The position numbers and the translations under genes are program-made. A DNA stretch of 64,000 bases from Pseudolabrys sp. (lineage in GTDB: Bacteria > Pseudomonadota > Alphaproteobacteria > Rhizobiales > Xanthobacteraceae). The stretch spans positions 54,077 through 118,076 of the forward strand of contig JAFIGS010000018.1 of the NCBI GenBank assembly GCA_017849615.1, read 5' to 3'. The notes beneath the pieces are model-generated. The model was given only the letters and a program-made list of their open reading frames with translations. It was not told the origin of the DNA and made no database searches. Positions 49,076 to 57,709 of this stretch are shown here, piece after piece; position 1 is the first letter of the stretch; the number at the start of each line of letters is the position of its first letter.

Positions 49076-49362
49076 GGCTGCGCTTTACAGCGCGCGCCAT
49101 TCGCCAGTTCGGATCGATTGCCGACTATATCGCCAAAGACAATCCCGCCGCCGCGCTGAACGTCGGCTGGCGTGTCATGGCGGCCTTCCGTCAGTTGACT
49201 GAATTTCCGGCGATGGGGCGCGAAGGCGCGCGGAAGCGGACGCGAGAATACGTCGTCAGTGGCTTGCCATATTTGATCGTTTATCGGGTCGACGCCGAAG
49301 AAATCGTCATCCTCGGCATCTATCATGGCGCTCAGCGCCGCCCCGGACAGGCCGACCCTTAG
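49072..49362 (+). CDS. Putative RelE/ParE-superfamily toxin
   Basis: The 96-aa basic protein starts at the GTG overlapping the antitoxin stop and has the ParE/RelE pattern: FTARAIRQFGSIADYIAKDNPAAALN, LTEFPAMGREGARKRTREYVVSGLPYLIVYRV, and VILGIYHGAQRR. ParE toxins poison gyrase; RelE relatives cut mRNA on the ribosome. The sequence cannot separate the two, though the GREG/YLIVYRV pattern leans to ParE. Confidence 0.85.
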   Translation: MRLRFTARAIRQFGSIADYIAKDNPAAALNVGWRVMAAFRQLTEFPAMGREGARKRTREYVVSGLPYLIVYRVDAEEIVILGIYHGAQRRPGQADP

Positions 49363-49386
49363 AACGACATTGCGCCTCTTGCCGAT

Positions 49387-49498
49387 GTCCCGGACGCGCT
49401 GCGGCGTGCAACGCTGCTGCGCAGAGCCGGGATCGCCACGATCGCTAGGGCCCCGGGTCTGCGGCGCACCGCGAAGGCGCGCTGCGCCGCGCCCGGGG
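49387..49498. repeat. Two tandem palindromic repeats after the toxin gene
   Basis: TCCCGG...CCGGGA (49388-49432) and CCCCGGG...CCCGGGG (49451-49498) each enclose GC-rich inner stems. They fill the gap between the toxin gene and the end of the alpha subunit gene and may act as terminators in both directions. Confidence 0.65.
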
Positions 49499-49514
49499 AA
49501 AGTGGAAACAACTC

Positions 49515-51359
49515 TCACGACGTCACCTTCGCCGGTTTCATCGTCATCTGGTCGAGGTGGTCGCCGATCGCCCTGGCGATGAAGCGCGCGGTGATCGGCG
49601 TGCCGTCGAAATGCAGGATTGGCACCAGCCGCACCGGGTCGATGCCGCATTCGTTGACGATCAGCGAGCGCAGTTGCGCGTCGCGGTTCTGCTCGACGAC
49701 GAAGACGAAATCGTGGTCGGCGACGAAGGAATTGACCGAGGAGTGGAACGGGAAGCCGCGCACGCGCATGCGATCGACCGCGTGCCCGCGCGCCTCGATC
49801 ATGTGGATGGCTTCGTCCATCGCCGGCGCGGTCGAGCCGATATAGATGACGCCGTATTTCGAGGGCTTGGCCGCGTTGGCGGTCAGCGGCTTGGGCACGA
49901 GGTCCTTGGCGGTCTCGAACTTGCGCAGCAGGCGCTGCATGTTGTCGACATAGAGCGGGCCTTCCTCGGTGTAGCGCGCGTAGCGGTCGCGCGAGGTGCC
50001 GCGGGTAAAGAATGAGCCCTTGGTCGGATGCGTGCCGGGATAGGTGCGGTAGGGGATGCCGTCGCCATCGACGTCGAGATAGCGGCCGAAATCCTTGCCG
50101 GCCTCGAGGTCCTCGTAGGTCATGACCTTGCCGCGGTCATAGCTGCGGCTGTCGTCCCACTTCAGCGGCCGGCACAGATGATGGTTCATGCCGATCTCAA
50201 GATCGAGCATGACGAAAACCGGCGTTTGCAGACGGTCGGCGAGATCGAAGGCCTGCGCCCCCATCTCGAAGGCTTCCGCCGGATTTTCCGGAAACAGCAT
50301 CACATGCTTGGTGTCGCCATGCGAGGCATAGGCGCAGGAGGTGAGATCGCATTGCTGCGTGCGCGTCGGCATGCCGGTCGAGGGCCCGGCGCGCTGCACG
50401 TTGAACAGCACCGCCGGAATTTCGGCGAAGTAGCCGAGCCCGATGAATTCCTGCATCAGCGAAATGCCGGGTCCGGAGGTGGCGGTGAAGGCGCGGGCGC
50501 CGTTCCAGGCGGCGCCGATCACCATGCCGATGGAGGCGAGTTCGTCCTCGGCCTGGACGATGGCGTATTTGGCCTTCTTGGTCTCCGGATCGACGCGGTA
50601 CTTGGCGCACCATTTGGTGAAGGCGTCGGCCAGCGACGATGACGGCGTGATCGGGTACCAGGCGCAGACGGTGGCGCCGCCATAGACCGCGCCGAGCGCG
50701 GCGGCCGAATTGCCCTCGACGAAGATCTTGTCGCCGACCTTGTCGGCCTTGCGCAGACGCAGCCCGATCGGATGCGCCAGATTGAGGATGGCGTAGTCGC
50801 GGCCGATATGCAGCGCCTTGACGTTCGGGCCGATCAGCTTGTCCTTGCCCTTGTACTGCTCGGCGATGAGCTGCTCGACCGCCGCGACATCCATGTCCAG
50901 CAGCGCCGTGAGCACGCCGATATAGATGATGTTCTTGAACAACTGGCGCTGGCGCGGGTCGGTGTATTCGCGATTGCAGATCGCGGTCAGCGGCACGCCG
51001 ATGACGGTGATGTCGTCGCGGAATTTCGAGGGCGGGTAGGGCTTGGTGGAATCGTAGAGCAGGTAGCCGCCGGGCTCGATGCCGGCGATGTCCTTGTCGA
51101 AGGTCTGCGGGTTCATCGCCACCATCAGGTCGGTGCCGCCGCGGGCGCCGAGATGACCTTCCTCGGAGACCCGGACCTCGTACCAGGTCGGCAGGCCCTG
51201 AATGTTCGACGGGAAAATGTTGCGCGGCGCCACCGGCTCGCCCATGCGCAGGATGGCGCGCGCGAACATTTCGTTGGCGCTCGCCGAGCCCGAGCCGTTG
51301 ACGTTGGCGAAGCGGACGACGAAATCGTTTATGCGGCTGATCGGCGCGGCGGTCGGCAT
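49515..51359 (-). CDS. 2-oxoacid:acceptor oxidoreductase, alpha (gamma-alpha fused) subunit
   Basis: The 614-aa protein fuses the gamma domain (residues 1-190, GSGSASANEMFARAILRMGE) with the pyrimidine-binding alpha domain (VYGGATVCAWYPITPSSSLADAF; TSGPGISLMQEFIGLGYFAEIPAVLFNVQRAGPSTGMPTRTQQ), the layout of KorA-type 2-oxoglutarate:ferredoxin oxidoreductases. It overlaps the FAD/FeS subunit gene by 31 bp, showing one transcript. The beta subunit lies 713 bp further on, beyond the toxin-antitoxin pair. Confidence 0.88.
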   Translation of the reverse strand: MPTAAPISRINDFVVRFANVNGSGSASANEMFARAILRMGEPVAPRNIFPSNIQGLPTWYEVRVSEEGHLGARGGTDLMVAMNPQTFDKDIAGIEPGGYLLYDSTKPYPPSKFRDDITVIGVPLTAICNREYTDPRQRQLFKNIIYIGVLTALLDMDVAAVEQLIAEQYKGKDKLIGPNVKALHIGRDYAILNLAHPIGLRLRKADKVGDKIFVEGNSAAALGAVYGGATVCAWYPITPSSSLADAFTKWCAKYRVDPETKKAKYAIVQAEDELASIGMVIGAAWNGARAFTATSGPGISLMQEFIGLGYFAEIPAVLFNVQRAGPSTGMPTRTQQCDLTSCAYASHGDTKHVMLFPENPAEAFEMGAQAFDLADRLQTPVFVMLDLEIGMNHHLCRPLKWDDSRSYDRGKVMTYEDLEAGKDFGRYLDVDGDGIPYRTYPGTHPTKGSFFTRGTSRDRYARYTEEGPLYVDNMQRLLRKFETAKDLVPKPLTANAAKPSKYGVIYIGSTAPAMDEAIHMIEARGHAVDRMRVRGFPFHSSVNSFVADHDFVFVVEQNRDAQLRSLIVNECGIDPVRLVPILHFDGTPITARFIARAIGDHLDQMTMKPAKVTS

Positions 51360-53131
51360 GACGATCCTGCGTGTGTCATTTCAATCAGGTATTTCTGCAT
51401 GTCCCAGGCGCCGGTCGGGCAGCGTTCGGCGCACAGGCCGCAATGCAGGCAGACGTCCTCGTCCTTGACCATGACGCGGCCGGTCTTGAGGCCGTCCTGC
51501 ACGTAAAGGTCCTGCGTCAGGTTGGTCGCCGGCGCCATCAGCCGGTGACGCAGGTCCTGCTCCTCGCCGTTCGGCGTGAAGGTGATGCAGTCCATCGGAC
51601 AGATATCGACGCAGGCGTCGCACTCGATGCAGAGCTTGGCCTCGAACACCGTCTGGATGTCGCAGTTCAGGCAGCGGCCGGCCTCCTTGAGCGCCAGGTT
51701 GGCGTCGAAGCCCAGCTCGACCTCGGCCTTGATGTCCTTGAGCGCCACATTGAGATCGCGCAGCGGCACCTTGAAGCGCAGGTCGGGCTCGATGGCGTTG
51801 TCATAGGACCATTCGTGTATGCCCATCTTCTGGCTGACCACCTCGACGGCGGGCAGGGGCCGATCGGTGAGATCCTCGCCATTGAGCATCTTGTCGATCG
51901 ACACCGCGGCCTCGTGGCCATGCGCGACGGCCCAGATGATGTTCTTGGGGCCGAAGGCGGCGTCGCCGCCGAAGAACACCTTGGGGTGGGTCGAGCGGAA
52001 GGTGACCTGATCGACCTTCGGCATGTCCCAGTCGCCGAATTCGATGCCGCAGTCGCGCTCGATCCACGGGAACGCATTTTCCTGACCGACCGCGACCAGC
52101 ACATCGTCGCAGGGGAAATGTTGATCGGGCTCGCCTGCGGGCACCAGCTTGCGCCGACCCTTGGCGTCGAACTCGGCCTTCACCTTCTCGAAGGTGATGC
52201 CGGTCAGCTTGCCGTTCGCATGCGTGAATTCCTTCGGCACCAGATAATTGTGGATCGGAATGCCCTCGTGCTGGGCGTCTTCCTTCTCCCACGGCGAGGC
52301 CTTCATCTCCTCGAAGCCGGAGCGCACCACGACCTGCACGTCGTCGCCGCCGAGACGGCGCGCCGAGCGGCAGCAGTCCATCGCCGTGTTGCCGCCGCCG
52401 AGCACGATGACGCGCTTGCCGATCTTGCTGATGTGGCCGAACGACACCGAGGACAGCCAGTCGATGCCGATATGGATGCTGGTGGCGGCTTCCTTGCGGC
52501 CGGGAATGTCGAGATCGCGGCCGCGCGGCGCGCCGGTGCCGACGAAGACGGCGTCGAAGTTTTCCGCCAGCAGCTTCTTCATGGAGTCGATCCGCATGCC
52601 GCCGCGGAATTCGACGCCGAGATTGAGGATGTAGCCGGTCTCCTCGTCGATGACGCTGTCGGGCAGGCGGAATTTCGGAATCTGCGAGCGGATCATGCCG
52701 CCGGCTTTGTGATCGCCGTCGAACACCACGCATTCATAGCCGAGCGGCGCGAGGTCGCGCGCCACGGTGAGCGAGGCGGGGCCGCCGCCGACCAGCGCGA
52801 TGCGCTTGCCGTTCTTGCGCTGCGCCTTCGGCGGCATGCGCGCCGCGACGTCGTCCTTGAGGTCGGCGGCGACGCGCTTCAGGCGGCAGATCGCCACCGG
52901 CTCTTCCTCGACGCGGCCGCGCCGGCAGGCCGGCTCGCACGGTCGGTCGCAGGTGCGCCCGAGCACGCCCGGAAACACGTTGGATTGCCAGTTGATCATG
53001 TAGGCGTCGGAATACCGCCCGTGTGCGATCAGCCGGATATATTCGGGAACGGGTGTATGCGCCGGGCAGGCATATTGGCAGTCGACCACCTTGTGGAAGT
53101 ACTGCGGGTCGGAAATGTCCGTACTCTTCAT
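51329..53131 (-). CDS. FAD- and 4Fe-4S-containing electron-transfer subunit (GltD-like with ferredoxin domain)
   Basis: The 600-aa protein has N-terminal Cys typical of GltD-type proteins (18, 22, 61, 65, 69), a dinucleotide fold GGGPAS (115-120), a second one (GGGNTAMDC), and a C-terminal ferredoxin domain with two 4Fe-4S motifs (CIECDACVDICP near 501, CLHCGLCAERCP near 561). It would pass electrons between the oxidoreductase and NAD(P)H or ferredoxin. ATG at 53131 follows GAGGAAGCG; the open frame goes on to 53263 but without a binding site. Confidence 0.88.
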   Translation of the reverse strand: MKSTDISDPQYFHKVVDCQYACPAHTPVPEYIRLIAHGRYSDAYMINWQSNVFPGVLGRTCDRPCEPACRRGRVEEEPVAICRLKRVAADLKDDVAARMPPKAQRKNGKRIALVGGGPASLTVARDLAPLGYECVVFDGDHKAGGMIRSQIPKFRLPDSVIDEETGYILNLGVEFRGGMRIDSMKKLLAENFDAVFVGTGAPRGRDLDIPGRKEAATSIHIGIDWLSSVSFGHISKIGKRVIVLGGGNTAMDCCRSARRLGGDDVQVVVRSGFEEMKASPWEKEDAQHEGIPIHNYLVPKEFTHANGKLTGITFEKVKAEFDAKGRRKLVPAGEPDQHFPCDDVLVAVGQENAFPWIERDCGIEFGDWDMPKVDQVTFRSTHPKVFFGGDAAFGPKNIIWAVAHGHEAAVSIDKMLNGEDLTDRPLPAVEVVSQKMGIHEWSYDNAIEPDLRFKVPLRDLNVALKDIKAEVELGFDANLALKEAGRCLNCDIQTVFEAKLCIECDACVDICPMDCITFTPNGEEQDLRHRLMAPATNLTQDLYVQDGLKTGRVMVKDEDVCLHCGLCAERCPTGAWDMQKYLIEMTHAGSSCRPPRRSAA

Positions 53132-53450
53132 CGCTTCCTCGAACCGCGAGTGACGCGACGGCACTCTGGCGCCGCGCTTCGCGTACCGCCGCTCGCGCGG
53201 CCAGTCCCCCCGGAATGCCGGCCTGTTTTTTAAGCGCAGGCTCGACTCCTTGGAGACGATCATATGACTTGGAATAAATTTAGGCTACGGGCGCGGACGT
53301 CGCGGGCGCGATAACAGGGCTGCGGGCCCTGTCTATCGCAACGCGGCATAACCATCTAAGAAGCGGACGGAAAAGCGGCGCGCCAGCGCCGGATTCGCCA
53401 GCTTTTGCGATGCGATAGGCGGTAGCGGCCGATCTGATAACCAGGATGTG
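53132..53450. promoter_or_regulatory. Divergent intergenic region between the oxidoreductase operon and atp12
   Basis: These 319 bp have an AT-rich patch (53220-53285) likely to hold the promoter of the oxidoreductase operon. ACAGGGC-TGCGG-GCCCTGT (53314-53332) is a perfect 7-bp inverted repeat. No gene is credible. Confidence 0.35.
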
Positions 53451-54224
53451 ATGCGCGATATTTTCAACGACATTTTCGAGAACCAGCCGAAAGACCCAAT
53501 GGTTTCGGCGCGGAAGGGCGCCAAAACGGCACTGCGCAAGCGCTTCTACAAGGAGGCGCGGGCCGGTGCGGCGGGCGAGGGCGGATACCCGCTGCTGCTC
53601 GACGGCAAGCCGGTGATGACCCCGGCGCGCAAGCCGCTGCTGGCGCCGACGGCGGACCTGGCTGCCGCGCTCGCCGGCGAATGGCAGGCGCAGGAGATCG
53701 AGATCGATCCGGCGCGCATGCCGCTGACGCGGCTCGCCAATGTCGTCGTCGATGGCATCGCGCCGGCGCCGCAGGCGGTGGTCGACGAGATCGCCAAATA
53801 TCTCGGCTCCGATCTGCTGTGCTATCGCGCCGACGAGCCGGCGGCCCTGGTCGCGCGCCAGAATGAGTTATGGAATCCGGTGCTCGACTGGGCGCGCGAT
53901 GAACTCGGCGCGCGCTTCATTTTGGTCGAAGGCATCGTTTTTGCGGAGCAGCCGAAGGAAGCGATTGCGGCTGGACGCGCAGCGTTGCCCGACAGTGCTT
54001 GGCGGCTTGGCGCCATGGCGTCGGTGACCAGCATCACCGGCTCGGCGCTGATCGCGCTGGCGCTCAATGCCGGCGTCTTCGAGGCCGATGCGCTGTGGGC
54101 CGCCGCGCATGTCGATGAGGACTTCCAGATGGCGCAATGGGGCGGCGACGAAGCCGCCATCGAGCGCCGCGCCGCGCGCTTTGCCGAGTATGAAGCGGCG
54201 GCGAAGGTGTTGAAACTCACTTAG
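53451..54224 (+). CDS. ATP12-family chaperone for F1-ATPase assembly
   Basis: The 257-aa protein matches the ATP12 family: KRFYKEA, YPLLLDGKPVMTPARKPLLAP, EWQAQ..IDPARMPLTRLANVVVDGI, and DLLCYRADEPAALVARQ. In mitochondria ATP12 assists F1 alpha; the family is shared with alphaproteobacteria. The ATG at 53451 was chosen; a GTG sits three bases earlier. Confidence 0.92.
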   Translation: MRDIFNDIFENQPKDPMVSARKGAKTALRKRFYKEARAGAAGEGGYPLLLDGKPVMTPARKPLLAPTADLAAALAGEWQAQEIEIDPARMPLTRLANVVVDGIAPAPQAVVDEIAKYLGSDLLCYRADEPAALVARQNELWNPVLDWARDELGARFILVEGIVFAEQPKEAIAAGRAALPDSAWRLGAMASVTSITGSALIALALNAGVFEADALWAAAHVDEDFQMAQWGGDEAAIERRAARFAEYEAAAKVLKLT

Positions 54225-54252
54225 TCATTCCGGGAGAACGATAACTCCGTTT

Positions 54253-54312
54253 GTCCCCGCGAAAGCGGGGACCCAGCCAGCAGAAAGTCTGGATTCCCGC
54301 TTGCGCGGGAAT
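54253..54312. repeat. Pair of short palindromic repeats between convergent genes
   Basis: GTCCCCGC-GAAA-GCGGGGAC (54253-54272) and ATTCCCGC-TTGC-GCGGGAAT (54293-54312) are perfect hairpins. The first recurs at 59403-59422, the second resembles 37311-37328. They lie between atp12 and the convergent DoxX gene. Confidence 0.8.
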
Positions 54313-54404
54313 GAACGGAGAATGGATGTCGCTTTCGCGAAACAAAAAAAGCGGACGCTTTCGCGCCCGCTCTTTCTGGTCAGCTCGATGGTTGCAACCC
54401 GCGC

Positions 54405-54890
54405 TTAGACCTCGCGTGCGATCGCCGCATCGACCGAGTAGCGGCCGGCGCCGCGCAGCACGAACGACAGCGCGACGATGCCCCAGAGCAGCGGGTATTC
54501 GTAGCCGCCATCCGTCCAGAAGAAGCCGGCCGGCAGATGCACCTTCACCGCGGCGACGAACATCAGACCGGCCACCAGCGCCGCGACCGGGCGGGTGAGG
54601 AAGCCGGCCGCCAGCATCAGGCCGCCGACGAACTCGATGAGGCCGGCGATCAGTGCCAGCGAGGCGGGCAGGCCGAGCTTGGTGGCAAAGAACTGGCCGG
54701 TGGCTTCGACGCCGTAGCCGCCGAAAGCGCCGAACAGCTTTTGCGCGCCATGCGGCACCAGCAGCAGGCCGGCGGCGACGCGGACGAGCGGCTCGCCGAG
54801 CGGCGCTAGGGCATTGGTGAGAGGGGCCAGCGCCGGGATGAGCGGGCGGGCGGTGGTGTAGGTCACGTTGGACGCATTCAGGGAAGTCAT
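54405..54890 (-). CDS. DoxX-family inner-membrane protein
   Basis: The 161-aa protein has four hydrophobic segments with the DoxX pattern (VRVAAGLLLVPHGAQKLFG, ASLALIAGLIEFVGGLMLAAGFLTRPVAALVAGLMFVAA). The start at 54890 (MTSLNASNVTYTT) has a perfect GGAGG 7 nt upstream; an ATG 18 codons earlier is weaker. DoxX proteins are linked to redox or thiol stress; the exact role is unknown. It is divergent from a LysR gene that likely controls it. Confidence 0.87.
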   Translation of the reverse strand: MTSLNASNVTYTTARPLIPALAPLTNALAPLGEPLVRVAAGLLLVPHGAQKLFGAFGGYGVEATGQFFATKLGLPASLALIAGLIEFVGGLMLAAGFLTRPVAALVAGLMFVAAVKVHLPAGFFWTDGGYEYPLLWGIVALSFVLRGAGRYSVDAAIAREV

Positions 54891-54984
54891 TTGGTCGCCT
54901 CCAAGGGTTCGGATCGGGTTCGAAGGGGTTGGCCGGGCGGTCATCGCCTCGGCTCATGGCGGTACAAGTAGGCGACCTTCCGAT

Positions 54985-55022
54985 TTGCAACAATCTGTGT
55001 TATATGAACAATACTGTTGCAA
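54985..55022. promoter_or_regulatory. LysR-type operator with nested palindromes
   Basis: TTGCAACA (54985-54992) and TGTTGCAA (55015-55022) are perfect 8-bp arms. Between them TGTT-ATATG-AACA (54998-55010) is a second palindrome. The element lies in the divergent region of the DoxX and LysR genes, 22 bp before the LysR start. Confidence 0.65.
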
Positions 55023-55043
55023 TAATCGGGACAATGTTTGTCC

Positions 55044-55958
55044 ATGGACCGGCTCGCCGCCCTCGAAGCTTTCGCCAAGGTCGCGGAAACACAGTCTTTT
55101 TCCGAGGCGGCCCGTCGGCTGCGCTCGTCCAAGTCGGCCGTCAGCCGCCACGTGGCGGCGCTGGAGGCCAGCCTCGGCGCCCGGCTGTTTCACCGCACCA
55201 CGCGCTCGCTGACCCTGACCGAGGCGGGACGGGACTACTTCGCCCGCGCCAGCCGCATCCTCGCCGATCTTGACGAGGCGAATGCCTCGGTGAGCCAGCT
55301 CCAGGCGGCGCCGCGCGGCCGCCTGCGCGTCAATGCGCCGATGAGCTTCGGCTTCCTGCATCTGGCGCCCGCGCTCGGCGATTTCCTCGCGCGCTATCCG
55401 GAGGTCGAGCTCGACGTCACCTTGAGCGATCGCTTCGTCGATCTGGTGGACGAGGGCGTCGATGTCGCGGTGCGCATCGGCAGCCTGACCGATTCAAGCC
55501 TGGTGGCGCGGCGGCTGGCGGGCATCCGCCGCGTGCTCTGCGCCAGCCCGGATTATCTTGCGCGCCACGGCGTGCCGCAGACGCCGGACGATCTCAAAAG
55601 CCACGACTGTCTGAGCAACACCAACATCACCATCACACGCGAATGGCGCTTCATTCGCCCCGACGATGGCGCGCCGTGGCCGGTGGAGGTCAAAGGCCGC
55701 ATGATCGCGAACAGCGGCGATCTGCTGCGCGTCGCGGCGCTGCACGGCCATGGCTTCGTGCATCTGCCGACCTTCATCGTCGGCGACGACCTGCGCGCCG
55801 GTACCCTGGTCAGCGTGCTGGAGCCTTATGTCGCGCAAGACCTGACCCTGAACGCCGTCTATCCGACGGCGCGGCATCTCTCGCCCAAGGTCCGCGCCTT
55901 CGTCGATTTCCTCGCCGAACGCTTCGGCGGCGACAAGCCGTATTGGGATGCGGCTTGA
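55044..55958 (+). CDS. LysR-family transcriptional regulator
   Basis: The 304-aa protein has the LysR N-terminal helix-turn-helix (LAALEAFAKVAETQSFSEAARRLRSSKSAVSRHVAALEASLGARLFHRTTRSLTLTEAG) and the usual periplasmic-binding-like effector domain. It belongs to the CrgA-like group by its start MDRLAALEAF. The effector is not known. It is divergent from the DoxX gene with an operator between them. Confidence 0.93.
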   Translation: MDRLAALEAFAKVAETQSFSEAARRLRSSKSAVSRHVAALEASLGARLFHRTTRSLTLTEAGRDYFARASRILADLDEANASVSQLQAAPRGRLRVNAPMSFGFLHLAPALGDFLARYPEVELDVTLSDRFVDLVDEGVDVAVRIGSLTDSSLVARRLAGIRRVLCASPDYLARHGVPQTPDDLKSHDCLSNTNITITREWRFIRPDDGAPWPVEVKGRMIANSGDLLRVAALHGHGFVHLPTFIVGDDLRAGTLVSVLEPYVAQDLTLNAVYPTARHLSPKVRAFVDFLAERFGGDKPYWDAA

Positions 55959-55961
55959 TGA

Positions 55962-56036
55962 TTGTAGCCCGGATGAGCGCAGCGAAATCCGGGATAGGGC
56001 TGTCCCGCATTGCGCTTCGCTCCATGCGGGCTACAA
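55962..56036. repeat. 75-bp palindromic repeat (TTGTAGCCCG family)
   Basis: TTGTAGCCCG (55962-55971) and CGGGCTACAA (56027-56036) are perfect arms around sequence containing GCGCAGCGAAATCCGGGA and TGCGCTTCGC. It resembles a known Bradyrhizobium-type intergenic repeat, between the LysR gene and the next gene. Confidence 0.8.
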
Positions 56037-56050
56037 GATAGGATGCCACC

Positions 56051-57001
56051 ATGAAAATAACACTCGATCTGTCCAGGCTCGTCGAGGACGGCAAGCTCAC
56101 CGTCGAGGAAGCCGAACGCCTCAAGACCCTGGCCTCGCACGAGACCGGCTCGCTCGGCGTCAATATCCTGGTCGGCTTCGGCGTCGTTTCCATCGCCGCC
56201 GGCGCGGTGGCGCTGCTGCCGAGCGCAACGACGGTGATCGCCGTCGGCATTCTGCTGTTCATGCTCGGCCTTGCCGTGGTGCTCAACAAGGTCACGCAAT
56301 GGGCGGTGCTGGGGCAGATCTGTCTGGTCACCGGCGCGCTGATGTTCTCCGGCGGCGTCATCGGCGAGATGGAGGGTTCGGTCGCCTCGATGCTGATCGT
56401 CACCGCGGCCTTGGCCGGTGCATCTTTATTGGCACGCTCGAGCCTGCTGGCGGCGCTTGCCGTCATCGTGCTGTCGGCGACGTTAGGGGCGCGCACCGGC
56501 TACAGCCACGCCACCTATTCATTGGCGATCTTCGAGCCGACCTTGACCGTGGTGCTGTTCTCGGCGCTGGCGCTCGCGGCCTACGTGGCGTCGCTGCGGC
56601 TCAAGGCCGATTACGAACGCCTCGCCATCATGGTGGCGCGCACCTCGATCCTGCTGGTCAATTTCGGCTTCTGGGTCGGTTCGCTGTGGGGCGATCCCTT
56701 ATACCTGCTGCGCGGCTTCAAGGATCACAATCCGGCCGAGATGATGCGCAGCATCGTCATTCCGGATTATGTCTTCAGCATCGGCTGGGCGGCGGCGCTG
56801 ATCGGCGCGGCGATGTGGGCGGTGACGGTGAACCGTCGCTGGCTGGTGAATATCGCCGCCGTCTTCGGCGCCATCCATTTCTATACGCAGTGGTTCGAGC
56901 GCCTCGGCGCGACGCCGCTGTCGGTGCTGCTCGGCGGCGTGCTGATGCTGGCGGTCGCCTACGGGCTTTTTGTGTTCAACAAGAAGATGGCGACGGCCTA
57001 G
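56051..57001 (+). CDS. Polytopic membrane protein, function unknown (DUF2157-like)
   Basis: The 316-aa protein has a short polar start (MKITLDLSRLVEDGKLTVEEAERLKTLA) followed by eight or nine hydrophobic segments (VNILVGFGVVSIAAGAVALL, VIAVGILLFMLGLAVVL and others). The soluble start followed by membrane helices recalls DUF2157 proteins, but I am not sure of the family. It lies between two repeats and is monocistronic. Confidence 0.75.
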   Translation: MKITLDLSRLVEDGKLTVEEAERLKTLASHETGSLGVNILVGFGVVSIAAGAVALLPSATTVIAVGILLFMLGLAVVLNKVTQWAVLGQICLVTGALMFSGGVIGEMEGSVASMLIVTAALAGASLLARSSLLAALAVIVLSATLGARTGYSHATYSLAIFEPTLTVVLFSALALAAYVASLRLKADYERLAIMVARTSILLVNFGFWVGSLWGDPLYLLRGFKDHNPAEMMRSIVIPDYVFSIGWAAALIGAAMWAVTVNRRWLVNIAAVFGAIHFYTQWFERLGATPLSVLLGGVLMLAVAYGLFVFNKKMATA

Positions 57002-57002
57002 A

Positions 57003-57088
57003 CGTCATTCCGGGGCGCGAGCACAGCTCGCGAACCCGGAATCCAGCGCTGGATTCCGGATCGCTGCTGCGCGGCGTCCGGAATGACG
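57003..57088. repeat. Palindromic intergenic repeat (CGTCATTCCGG family)
   Basis: CGTCATTCCGG (57003-57013) and CCGGAATGACG (57078-57088) are perfect arms; inside are GCGCGAGCACAGCTCGCG and CCGGAATCCAGCGCTGGATTCCGG palindromes. It sits between convergent genes, as does the copy at 46588-46632. Confidence 0.8.
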
Positions 57089-57097
57089 AAACTCTTC

Positions 57098-57613
57098 TCA
57101 GTGCCCGTCCGGACTTCCCTTGCGGCCGATCTCGTAGAGGAACCAGACGCGCTTTTCGGCGGCGTCGATGTAGTTCTCGAGCAGGCTCGCGGTGGCGACA
57201 TCGTTGTGCTCGTCGCACAGCTCGTGCGTCTGGCGCATCGCGGTGATGACGCGCTGGGTGTCGTCGCGCAATTCGGCCAGCATGTCCTCCGGCGAGACAT
57301 AGGCGGCGTCGTTGTCGAGAATGCGCGTCTTGCTCTTGATGTCGCCGATCGAGCGGATGGTGTTGCCGCCGATCTTGCGCACGCGCTCGGCGAGTTCGTC
57401 GGTGGTGGCGAGGATTTCCGCCGCCTGATCGTCGAGCAGCAGGTGATAGTCGCGAAAGTGGGGCCCGCTGACGTGCCAGTGGAAGTTCTTGGTCTTGATG
57501 TAGAGCGCGAAGGCGTCGGCGAGCAGGGCGTTGACGGCGCCGGCAATGTCCTTGCGGGCGTTGTCGCCGAGGTCGCTCGGGGTCTTCAAACGCGGGGTGG
57601 CGGGAGGAGCCAT
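57098..57613 (-). CDS. dps: Dps-family DNA-binding ferritin-like protein
   Basis: The 171-aa protein has the Dps ferroxidase signature NFHWHVSGPHFRDYHLLLDDQAAEI (His and Asp/Glu ligands) in a four-helix ferritin-like fold. Dps dodecamers oxidise and store iron and protect DNA from peroxide. The ATG at 57613 (MAPPATPRLKTPSDLG) follows AAAGGAC; an upstream ATG adds 11 residues. Confidence 0.93.
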   Translation of the reverse strand: MAPPATPRLKTPSDLGDNARKDIAGAVNALLADAFALYIKTKNFHWHVSGPHFRDYHLLLDDQAAEILATTDELAERVRKIGGNTIRSIGDIKSKTRILDNDAAYVSPEDMLAELRDDTQRVITAMRQTHELCDEHNDVATASLLENYIDAAEKRVWFLYEIGRKGSPDGH

Positions 57614-57709
57614 GACGCACGTCCTTTGGTTAGGAGGGTGCGGCAATCATATACCCGAACCGGCGAGGGTCTATTTCAACTTTGTGACGGGCGGATATGT
57701 CCTGACGTG

